Below are positions 6,121 through 11,566 of a stretch of DNA of 11,566 nt, piece by piece (positions within the stretch are counted from its first letter, which is position 1; the number at the start of each line of letters is the position of its first letter). This DNA comes from Desulfocapsa sp. (GTDB lineage Bacteria; Desulfobacterota; Desulfobulbia; Desulfobulbales; Desulfocapsaceae), in assembly GCA_029934815.1 (NCBI GenBank), contig JAOZLM010000042.1, positions 1 to 11,566 on the forward strand, written 5' to 3'. The notes below the pieces were generated by a model that was given only the letters and a program-made list of their open reading frames with translations, did no database searches and was not told the DNA's origin. Both the position numbers and the translations under genes were made by a program.

Positions 6121-8196
6121 ATGTCTGAATTACTTTTTGAAATTGGAACTGAAGAACTCCCGGCTGGTTTTCAAAAACCTGCCATGGCTCAGCTGAAAGT
6201 GAACTTCACTAAAGAGGCTAAAGCCCTTAATCTGGAATTCGCATCAGTGCGATGTATGGGGACTCCCCGTCGTTTAGCCTTGCTTGTGACAGGCCTTGCC
6301 GACAGACAGCCTGATTCCCGTGCAGAGCTAATGGGGCCATCAAAACAGGCTGGTTTTGATGCTGAAGGAAATCCCAGTAAAGCCGCCATGGGTTTTGCTC
6401 GTTCAAAAGGTGCTGCTGTTGATGATTTGCAGGTTGTCGAAACTGACAAAGGCGAATATCTAATGCTGGTTCAGGAAACAAAAGGCGTGGCCACAGCAGA
6501 ATTGCTTCCTGCTATGCTACACACTCTGATGCAGAGTTTCTCCTTTGCAAAATCCATGCGCTGGGGTGCCGGTGCTTTTACGTTTGCCCGTCCCATTCAG
6601 TGGTTGCTTGCTTTGCATGATGGAGCAGTTGTTCCGTTTAGCCATGAAGGAATTGAAGCCGGCAATACTACACGCGGGCATCGATTTATGGCAAATAGTG
6701 ATTTTGCAGTTGCAACTGTTGCAGATTACGAACAGGTACTGGCAGATGCTTTTGTTCAGGTCGATCAGGCAGAACGTCGTAAAGCTGTAAAAGCTGAAAT
6801 TGAAGAAGCTGTTGCTGTCTCACTTGATAGTTCTAAGGCCAAAATCGCTGTTGATGAAGAACTTGTGGATACGGTTTGTAACCTTGTTGAAATTCCTTAT
6901 GGCGTTTGTGGCAGTTTTGATGAAAAATTCCTGCAACTCCCCGCCGAAGCTCTGATCACTTCCATGCGTGAACACCAGAAATATTTTCCGGTGGTAGATA
7001 ATGATGGTCAGCTCCTGCCCAATTTTGTGGCTGTGAACAATACTAAAGTAAAAGACATTGATCTAACCCGTACCGGCCATGAACGGGTTCTACGTGCTCG
7101 CCTTGAAGATGCCTTCTTCTTCTTTGCAACAGATAAAGAAAAGACTTTGGAAAGCAGATTTGAAGCTCTCACCGGAATTATCTTTCAGGCAAAGCTTGGA
7201 ACCATGCTTGATAAAACCAGGCGTGTTGAAAAACTGGCAACTCTTTTAGCGGAACAGTTTGCACCTGAGTCGGTTGCTGATGCAGTACGTGCGGCACATC
7301 TTTGTAAAGTCGATCTGCTGACAGAAATGGTTGGTGAGTTTCCATCCCTTCAAGGGAATATGGGTGCATCATACGCATTAAATGATGGTGAATCACAGAC
7401 GGTATCGGTGGCAATTCAGGAACATTACCTGCCCAAACGTGCAGGTTCCACATTACCAGAAAGTAACGTGGGTGCAATACTCGGCCTTGCTGATCGCTTT
7501 GATACTTTAAGTGGTTGTTTTGGGATCGGGCAGTTGCCAACCGGAACCAAAGATCCTTTTGGCTTGCGTCGAATTGCTTTGGCAATTCTGCATATCATTG
7601 AGGAATTCGAATGGAGTGTTTCGCTCTCTGACATCGTTTATAAGGCTCTTTCGCTGTATGGTGAAAAAGTGGATGGCAGTGGAGAGACCGTTGCCCTGGT
7701 ACTTGGCTATATTCGTGATCGATTTGTTAATGATCAGTTGAGTAAAGGTGCCGATGCTGAGGCAGTTGATGCCGTAACATCTGTTGAGTTTGATGATATA
7801 ATTGATTGTAAGAAGAAGATTGCAGCACTAACTGCAATTCGCTCTGAAGATGCTTTTGCTGTACTGGCGGCGTCATTCAAACGGATTCGCAATATTATCA
7901 AGGATAATAGTACAATTGAAATTGATACTACCCTGTTTACAGAAGATGCTGAGAGTACTTTAGCCAACTCATACAGTACTGTACTGGCTGAGGTGCAACC
8001 TCTACTTGAAGATGCTGATTACCAACGGGCTTTACCTGCCATGCTGGCCCTCAAATCTCCTGTGGATGCATTCTTTGAGAGTGTGATGGTTATGGATGAA
8101 GATGCGGCTATCAGACAGAACAGGTTGAATTTGCTTACAGCCATTTCCACGCTGTTTCTGAAAGTTGGTGATATTTCAAAAATGCAAAGCAGTTGA
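6121..8196 (+). CDS. glyS: glycyl-tRNA synthetase beta subunit
   Basis: This is the large subunit of the bacterial alpha2-beta2 glycyl-tRNA synthetase, which helps bind tRNA-Gly while the alpha subunit holds the aminoacylation core. The 691 residues match the usual ~690. Family landmarks are in order: MSELLFEIGTEELPAGF at the N-terminus, GTPRRLA near 47, FARPIQWLLAL near 155, SMREHQKYFPV near 281, GHERVLRARLEDAFFF near 319, KLGTMLDKTRR near 358, TEMVGEFPSLQG near 401 and DPFGLRR near 479. The DALR-like anticodon-binding part forms the end. No clear Shine-Dalgarno sequence precedes the ATG; the 17-bp gap is A-rich. glyQ (alpha subunit), usually directly upstream, is not here; the FolE2-like gene occupies that place. 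The gene is followed by a REP pair and a terminator. Confidence 0.97.
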   Translation: MSELLFEIGTEELPAGFQKPAMAQLKVNFTKEAKALNLEFASVRCMGTPRRLALLVTGLADRQPDSRAELMGPSKQAGFDAEGNPSKAAMGFARSKGAAVDDLQVVETDKGEYLMLVQETKGVATAELLPAMLHTLMQSFSFAKSMRWGAGAFTFARPIQWLLALHDGAVVPFSHEGIEAGNTTRGHRFMANSDFAVATVADYEQVLADAFVQVDQAERRKAVKAEIEEAVAVSLDSSKAKIAVDEELVDTVCNLVEIPYGVCGSFDEKFLQLPAEALITSMREHQKYFPVVDNDGQLLPNFVAVNNTKVKDIDLTRTGHERVLRARLEDAFFFFATDKEKTLESRFEALTGIIFQAKLGTMLDKTRRVEKLATLLAEQFAPESVADAVRAAHLCKVDLLTEMVGEFPSLQGNMGASYALNDGESQTVSVAIQEHYLPKRAGSTLPESNVGAILGLADRFDTLSGCFGIGQLPTGTKDPFGLRRIALAILHIIEEFEWSVSLSDIVYKALSLYGEKVDGSGETVALVLGYIRDRFVNDQLSKGADAEAVDAVTSVEFDDIIDCKKKIAALTAIRSEDAFAVLAASFKRIRNIIKDNSTIEIDTTLFTEDAESTLANSYSTVLAEVQPLLEDADYQRALPAMLALKSPVDAFFESVMVMDEDAAIRQNRLNLLTAISTLFLKVGDISKMQSS

Positions 8197-8221
8197 GCGG
8201 GGATAACAAAATACAAACTCT

Positions 8222-8313
8222 CGTCATTCCGGACTTGATCCGGAATCTCAATATATCATACGATTTGACATGATTCCGGATCAGGAAAGCAAAGACTCCG
8301 AGTCCGGAATGGC
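8222..8313. repeat. inverted pair of REP-like elements (REPIN-like)
   Basis: Two perfect inverted arm pairs lie 25 bp after glyS. CATTCCGGACT (8225-8235) pairs with AGTCCGGAATG (8301-8311), and TGATCCGGAATC (8236-8247) pairs with GATTCCGGATCA (8272-8283). The left half alone also forms a hairpin, ATTCCGGA/TCCGGAAT (8226-8233 and 8239-8246) with a 5-nt loop, the form of a single REP sequence. The arrangement suggests two REPs in opposite orientation around a ~24-bp AT-rich spacer. REP pairs are known 3'-end mRNA stabilisers and are mobilised by REP-associated tyrosine transposases (RAYTs). No such transposase is in the window. Confidence 0.75.
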
Positions 8314-8365
8314 GGAATAGTGAGAATCTGAGAAAACTGAGTAACGAGTGGTAATCTGGATAAAA

Positions 8366-8403
8366 AAAAGCCGGTTTCAGCAATTAAGCTGAAACCGGCT
8401 TTT
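8366..8403. terminator. strong bidirectional rho-independent terminator
   Basis: A perfect 16-bp stem has AAAAGCCGGTTTCAGC (8366-8381) pairing with GCTGAAACCGGCTTTT (8388-8403) around a 6-nt AATTAA loop. The right side ends in TTTT for rightward RNA, and the left flank is an eight-A tract (8362-8369) that becomes a U-run in leftward RNA. It can therefore stop both glyS and the convergent cytochrome gene, whose stop codon is ~48 bp away. A smaller stem (8414-8419 with 8428-8433) adjoins it. Confidence 0.93.
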
Positions 8404-8450
8404 CTGTTTCTTGTCTGCTCCTGAAGAAGCAGAGTGTCATCTAAAAAGGA

Positions 8451-8858
8451 TTACTTCTTTTTCTTAGGATGACAAACGGTACACTTAGCAAGCTTCTTGT
8501 CAGTTTTCTTATGACAGGCTTTGCAGTTTGCATGTGCCGCTTCTTTAAAAGTGGTGAGTTTCTTTGGCATTCCAGCAGCTTTGTTGTGACAGGATTCGCA
8601 TTTCTCAATTTTTTGTCCAGCAACGTATGCTACCTGCTTACCGTCAGCGTCTTTGGAGTGATGGCAGTCGCCGCACTCAAGTGTTTCCTGATGCTTCCCG
8701 TGTGGAAATATAGCAGGCTTTGCTTTTTTTGCGGGATCAATGGTTGAGGTAAGGGTCATGTCTGCTGGCCCCTTGTCGTCCTCTGCAAAGGATGTTCCAG
8801 TGAAGGCAACACCCATAACCAGTGCTGTTGATACAGCGTACAGTGCAAGTCTTTTCAT
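8451..8858 (-). CDS. periplasmic tetraheme cytochrome c (c3-type)
   Basis: The product is an exported electron-transfer protein. Its 135 residues begin with a Sec signal peptide (MKRL, a hydrophobic core, then SFA before E26), leaving about 110 residues, a typical cytochrome c3 size. Four CxxCH haem sites lie at C62-H66, C87-H91, C112-H116 and C126-H130. Four further histidines (H53, H56, H67, H109) are exactly enough for bis-His ligation of all four haems, as in cytochrome c3 of sulfate and metal reducers. All four sites are CX2CH, whereas Desulfovibrio c3 has CX4CH at two of them. The mature chain is lysine-rich. I chose the ATG at 8858 over the upstream in-frame ATG at 8894 because GGAG lies eight bases before it and the signal peptide then starts cleanly. 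The gene has its own promoter at 8921-8949. Confidence 0.92.
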   Translation of the reverse strand: MKRLALYAVSTALVMGVAFTGTSFAEDDKGPADMTLTSTIDPAKKAKPAIFPHGKHQETLECGDCHHSKDADGKQVAYVAGQKIEKCESCHNKAAGMPKKLTTFKEAAHANCKACHKKTDKKLAKCTVCHPKKKK

Positions 8859-8894
8859 TTCATCTTCTCCTGTGAAATAGTTTGAAAATTCCAA

Positions 8895-8912
8895 ATTGAA
8901 TAGCTATTCAAT
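8895..8912. promoter_or_regulatory. perfect 18-bp palindrome at the cytochrome transcription start
   Basis: ATTGAATAG followed by CTATTCAAT is a perfect 18-bp palindrome at about +2 to +19 of the predicted cytochrome transcript. It could be an operator for a dimeric repressor that blocks initiation, or, as RNA, a 7-bp hairpin with an AGCU loop at the extreme 5' end that protects the message. It does not match FNR, Fur or LexA consensus sequences that I know. Confidence 0.55.
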
Positions 8913-8920
8913 CAGAACGT

Positions 8921-8949
8921 TTTATACCTTTTACTCTATTCTTTGTCAA
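8921..8949 (-). promoter_or_regulatory. near-consensus sigma70-type promoter of the cytochrome gene
   Basis: On the minus strand a perfect TTGACA -35 (8949 to 8944) is separated by 17 bp from a TATAAA -10 (8926 to 8921). The start would be near base 8914, giving a ~55-nt leader before the ATG at 8858. This is the strongest promoter in the window and fits an abundant cytochrome expressed separately from the upstream ccsA-resB pair. Confidence 0.75.
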
Positions 8950-8959
8950 GAAAGATGCA

Positions 8960-9814
8960 TTAATTAGAGCCATAACTATGCAGGCCGGAGAGCAGGAAGT
9001 TTACACCGTAATAGGTGAAAATAACGGACATAAAACCAAAAATTGCAAGCCAGGCAATGCGTGTGCCACCCCATCCTCGGGTATAACGGGCATGGAGAGT
9101 GATGGCATAAACAAACCAGGTAATTAATGACCAGGTTTCTTTAGGATCCCAACTCCAGTAGGTTCCCCAGGCAGAGTTTGCCCATATAGCACCTGTGATA
9201 ATTCCGACACTGAGCCACAGAAAACCAAAAACCATGGTTTTGTGCGTAATATCATCAATTACCTTTAATGGCGGCAGGCTCCCAAGAAGGGTTTCATCAT
9301 TTGTGATCTTTCGTGTCTCACTGGTGTTTTTGACCAGGTACATAATGCCAAGACCAGCAGCCACTGCAAAAGCAGCATAGCCGATAAAACAGGTGACAAC
9401 ATGGGCGAGTAACCAGTTGGATTGGAGAGCAGGAATCAGAGGGCTGATCTCTTTATTAATACCGGTGGAAAAAGAACCATAAGCCATGGCCAGAAATGCA
9501 AAAGGAACAGCAAATACACCGATTACTTTTGTTTTAAATTTCCACTCGATGAGCAGGTACATAAGGATGATGGTCCAGGCAAAGAAGACCACCGATTCGT
9601 ACATATTTGTCAGTGGTGCATGGCCATAACCAATTTTGTATGATTCCTGCCAGCGCAGGAGGAGCCCTGCTGTCTGGATCAAAAAGGCAACAATGGTAAA
9701 AACAGTTGCCGGAGTTCCAAGTCTTTTTGCTTTGAAAATAAAAATTATGGCATACAAAATGGTTGAGAAAAAATATGTAAAAGTTGTAATACCTAAGAGT
9801 TGCGAACTATCCAT
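8960..9814 (-). CDS. ccsA: System II cytochrome c biogenesis protein CcsA/ResC
   Basis: This is the multi-pass membrane haem handler of System II cytochrome c maturation. It works with ResB (Ccs1) to move haem across the membrane and attach it to CxxCH motifs. Some databases name this member CcsB. The 284 residues are mostly hydrophobic with about eight predicted membrane spans. The family signature is the periplasmic WWD loop WGTYWSWDPKETW (216-228). The conserved NMYES segment (70-74) and candidate haem-ligand histidines H138, H191, H241 and H279 are visible. The GGTRIAW motif (249-255) and the FTYYGVNFLL ending are typical. It lies 53 bp after resB on the same strand, with a weak AGGT ribosome site. 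No terminator is seen between it and the cytochrome gene, so some read-through into that gene is possible. Confidence 0.93.
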   Translation of the reverse strand: MDSSQLLGITTFTYFFSTILYAIIFIFKAKRLGTPATVFTIVAFLIQTAGLLLRWQESYKIGYGHAPLTNMYESVVFFAWTIILMYLLIEWKFKTKVIGVFAVPFAFLAMAYGSFSTGINKEISPLIPALQSNWLLAHVVTCFIGYAAFAVAAGLGIMYLVKNTSETRKITNDETLLGSLPPLKVIDDITHKTMVFGFLWLSVGIITGAIWANSAWGTYWSWDPKETWSLITWFVYAITLHARYTRGWGGTRIAWLAIFGFMSVIFTYYGVNFLLSGLHSYGSN

Positions 9815-9867
9815 AATAAATACCTGTGGTCACTAGTTGGTTATTTCTGTGAGTGTATCTCAGTTTC

Positions 9868-11190
9868 TCAATTATTTTTCAGCGCATCAGTGAGGCTTGC
9901 GAATGTTTTTTCAAAGCCAAGTTTGTTCTTATTGGCGCTTCCCGCGACAAGAATGCTACTTGTGCCGTTTTCTTCAGGTTTAAGCAGAATCCAGAATCGT
10001 CTATGGGACATAAAGAAGGCTACAAAAAGGCCAAGAATCATCATACCACATCCGATATATACTATCCATACTCCAGGATCTTTTGCAACCTGAAGGCCGG
10101 TTGCATACATCTGCTTGCCGGCAATTACAAACTCAGTATCTGCACGTTGAACCGTTACTTCTTCACCGGATGGAATCCAGAAAACAGAAGCTGGGCCCTG
10201 AGCATCTTTAAACCACACTTTGAGACGGCTGACAGATTGTCCCATGGTTTCAGCATTTATAACACCAATAACAGCATCTTTATGTTTTGTGAGATTCCCT
10301 CGTTGCTGGAAGGGCAGGCTGATCATCTCCTGTGCACCTGTCTTTTTGTCGGTGATATTGAGGATGAAATCCTGATAGCCCTGATAGCTTGACTGGTAAA
10401 AAGTGATGCCCTTATAGGTTAAGGGATCGTTTACAACAATATCCTTTTCCATGATTATTTTGTTATTTTCAAGGACTGTCAGGTTGGATCGATAAGCTTT
10501 TGGCATACCGGTATCATAAAATTCGATATCAAATCTGTTACAGCGTACTTCAAAACCAAGATCAATTGATTTGCTGGTTCCAAATTCGTAAATAGAGCTG
10601 GTGGCCTGTGTTTCAGGGAGCATTACAGATCCTTTGAAACCTGTAAGTTCACCAACGATGGCACCAAGAAATATTATAAGGATAGATGCGTGTACTATAT
10701 AAACACCGGTTCTGGTCATGGCGCCTTTTTGAGCGAAAAGCAGTAGTGAGTCATCTCGCTTACGCTGCTCAGCTGTCCAGCCGTTTTCTGAAAGTTTACT
10801 GCTTAGTGCTGTGGCAAGTTCACTTTCTGTTTTATCAGAACTCCACTGTTCTGACAGGCGCATCTTGCCGATACGTTTCGGGTCAATGGCAAGGTTGTCT
10901 TTTTTGATCTGTTTCCAGACACCGGGAAATCGGTCAAAAGAGCAGACGATGAGATTCACAGAAAGCAGACCAAGCAGGCTGAGGAACCACCAGGAGTTGT
11001 ACATATCAGGAATAGAGAGAACCTGAAATATTCTGGCAGTACTTTCACTGTAGTTGTGAACGTAAAAGTCAAAACTTTCTTTCTGCGGAATGACAGTACC
11101 TATAATGGATGTCACTGCCAGCAGACAGAGAGTGAAAAGAGCGAGTTTAACAGAAGCAAACAGACTGATTACCGGGTTTTTTTTGTTCAT
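9868..11190 (-). CDS. resB: System II cytochrome c biogenesis protein ResB (Ccs1)
   Basis: ResB is the partner of CcsA in the haem-lyase complex that matures exported c-type cytochromes. The 440 residues show the family layout: two N-terminal membrane spans (about 12-35 and 66-84), a third (about 162-181) containing H167, a large periplasmic domain (about 185-370) and a final span (about 374-395) followed by H396. The conserved NDPLTYKGITFYQSSY segment (254-269) is clear. The cytoplasmic tail (400-440) is short. The ATG at 11190 gives the MNKKNPVISLFASVKLAL start typical of the family, although the upstream ribosome site is weak. It is the first gene of the leftward pair; an FNR-like dyad lies 86 bp upstream. 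ResB and CcsA are separate genes here, not the fused form found in some epsilonproteobacteria. Confidence 0.93.
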   Translation of the reverse strand: MNKKNPVISLFASVKLALFTLCLLAVTSIIGTVIPQKESFDFYVHNYSESTARIFQVLSIPDMYNSWWFLSLLGLLSVNLIVCSFDRFPGVWKQIKKDNLAIDPKRIGKMRLSEQWSSDKTESELATALSSKLSENGWTAEQRKRDDSLLLFAQKGAMTRTGVYIVHASILIIFLGAIVGELTGFKGSVMLPETQATSSIYEFGTSKSIDLGFEVRCNRFDIEFYDTGMPKAYRSNLTVLENNKIIMEKDIVVNDPLTYKGITFYQSSYQGYQDFILNITDKKTGAQEMISLPFQQRGNLTKHKDAVIGVINAETMGQSVSRLKVWFKDAQGPASVFWIPSGEEVTVQRADTEFVIAGKQMYATGLQVAKDPGVWIVYIGCGMMILGLFVAFFMSHRRFWILLKPEENGTSSILVAGSANKNKLGFEKTFASLTDALKNN

Positions 11191-11248
11191 TTCGGTGAAG
11201 TTTTGTGAATGTTAAGTTAAGGGGTTATGTTCTGTATAGATATGAAAT

Positions 11249-11254
11249 ACTCTA
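11249..11254 (-). promoter_or_regulatory. possible -10 element for resB-ccsA
   Basis: TAGAGT read on the minus strand (11254 to 11249) matches the -10 consensus at four of six positions. It is chosen mainly because it would place the upstream dyad (11276-11291) exactly at -41.5 from a start near 11242, the classic position for a Crp/Fnr-type activator contacting RNA polymerase. No good -35 is needed in that arrangement. This is an inference from spacing. Confidence 0.35.
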
Positions 11255-11275
11255 ACAGGGTATATGCGTTTTCGC

Positions 11276-11291
11276 TTTGACACAAGTCAAA
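11276..11291. promoter_or_regulatory. Crp/Fnr-family binding dyad (FNR/HcpR-like)
   Basis: TTTGAC-ACAA-GTCAAA is a perfect 16-bp interrupted palindrome, 86 bp upstream of the resB start. It differs from the E. coli FNR box (TTGAT-N4-ATCAA) only by GAC/GTC in place of GAT/ATC. As I recall it, it matches the motif predicted for HcpR in sulfate-reducing bacteria. It could regulate resB-ccsA leftward, the rightward gene at 11509, or both. Confidence 0.55.
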
Positions 11292-11508
11292 AAGGAGCTT
11301 TACTTCAGACTACACCCCTTCTGACAGCCTAAATGCTTTGAGCCGCCATAAATTGTGAAGCTTGTACGCTTTCGAGGGAACAAAGTAGTAGTAAATCTAA
11401 AAGTTGTCAATTGTTCTTAGATTACATTTCTGTCATGTTTGCCAGTGTTCTGGTGCTTCCAAAATATTTTCTAAAAATTGATTGATTTGCGACTATTTGT
11501 GGGAGGAA

Positions 11509-11566
11509 ATGGAGAAAAATATCCTTGACATTGGCATCCACGTGGTGGATTCTTTACTAACAACAA
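11509..11566 (+). CDS. start of an unidentified rightward gene (partial)
   Basis: An ATG at 11509 opens a frame, MEKNILDIGIHVVDSLLTT, that reaches the window edge without a stop. A strong GGGAGG (11501-11506) precedes it, though only two bases separate the two, closer than ideal. No other start within the next bases fits that ribosome site. Nineteen residues are too few to name a family and I do not recognise it. An ATCCAC/GTGGAT dyad (11536-11550) lies within the coding segment and may be chance. Confidence 0.4.
   Translation, partial: MEKNILDIGIHVVDSLLTT

Larger units (their letters stand above)
11191..11508. other. 318-bp divergent intergenic region
   Basis: This is AT-rich non-coding DNA between resB (leftward) and the rightward gene at 11509. 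It contains the FNR/HcpR-like dyad at 11276-11291, the possible resB -10, and a short inverted repeat AATCTAA/TTAGATT (11394-11400 and 11417-11423). A 17-codon ORF at 11227-11280 has little support. I see no recognisable riboswitch, tRNA, terminator or clear sigma54 site in it. Confidence 0.5.

Noticed and set aside
7178..7585. 135-residue minus-strand ORF inside glyS
   Set aside because: It is a shadow of the glyS coding frame with low-complexity His/Gln/Pro composition.
8469..8747. 92-residue plus-strand ORF antisense to the cytochrome gene
   Set aside because: It mirrors the CxxCH-coding strand and has no independent start signal; the minus-strand product is a convincing cytochrome.
8859..8894. 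12-residue N-terminal extension of the tetraheme cytochrome
   Set aside because: It would bury the signal peptide behind a polar leader; GGAG is correctly placed for the ATG at 8858.
9853..10392. 179-residue plus-strand ORF antisense to resB
   Set aside because: It overlaps a well-supported ResB gene, and its sequence has no recognisable domain or ribosome site.
11227..11280. 17-codon plus-strand ORF after AAGGGG in the resB upstream region
   Set aside because: The ribosome-like motif is only two bases from the ATG, the ORF overlaps the presumed resB promoter and it ends in the FNR-like dyad; nothing else supports translation.
11394..11423. AATCTAA/TTAGATT inverted repeat as an operator or terminator
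   Set aside because: The arms are short, AT-rich and 16 bp apart with no T-run; this could occur by chance.

Overview
The window looks like a chromosomal housekeeping segment from an anaerobic, low-to-mid GC Desulfobacterota (former deltaproteobacteria), possibly Desulfobulbales-like. This assignment is inferred from three things: a periplasmic tetraheme cytochrome c3-type protein, a System II (ResB/CcsA) cytochrome c maturation pair, and the protein character of PurA, RpoZ, DksA and GlyS. No RNA gene, CRISPR array, transposase or prophage gene was seen.

Layout. Bases 1-164 hold a control region with two overlapping, oppositely facing sigma70-type promoters. One drives purA rightward; the other would drive a leftward gene of which only the first codons are inside the window. 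Bases 165-8196 are a rightward series: purA, rpoZ, dnaJ, a ~108-bp palindromic repeat, moaC, dksA, a GalT-family nucleotidylyltransferase, a stand-alone response-regulator receiver, a divergent FolE2-family protein, and glyS. Gaps are mostly 5-60 bp, so much of it is probably co-transcribed. Bases 8197-8450 hold a REP-pair (REPIN-like) palindrome and a strong bidirectional terminator, where rightward and leftward transcription converge. Bases 8451-11190 are leftward: a tetraheme cytochrome c with its own near-consensus promoter and an 18-bp palindrome at the predicted transcription start, then ccsA (ResC-like) and resB. Bases 11191-11508 are a divergent intergenic region with a perfect FNR/HcpR-like dyad. 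The first 19 codons of a rightward gene appear at the right edge.

How the genes fit together. purA, rpoZ and dksA link AMP synthesis, RNA polymerase and (p)ppGpp response; the residues known to form ppGpp site 2 in E. coli DksA are present. MoaC is a molybdenum-cofactor enzyme. The ResB/CcsA pair would attach haem to exported cytochromes, including probably the neighbouring tetraheme cytochrome. The most unusual item is the FolE2-family protein at 5375-6103. It keeps the family's N-terminal signature, but the Cys and His zinc ligands align to Val and Phe and the C-terminal His motif is gone, so it is probably not an ordinary GTP cyclohydrolase IB. The other points of interest are regulatory or repeat structures rather than a new multi-gene system.
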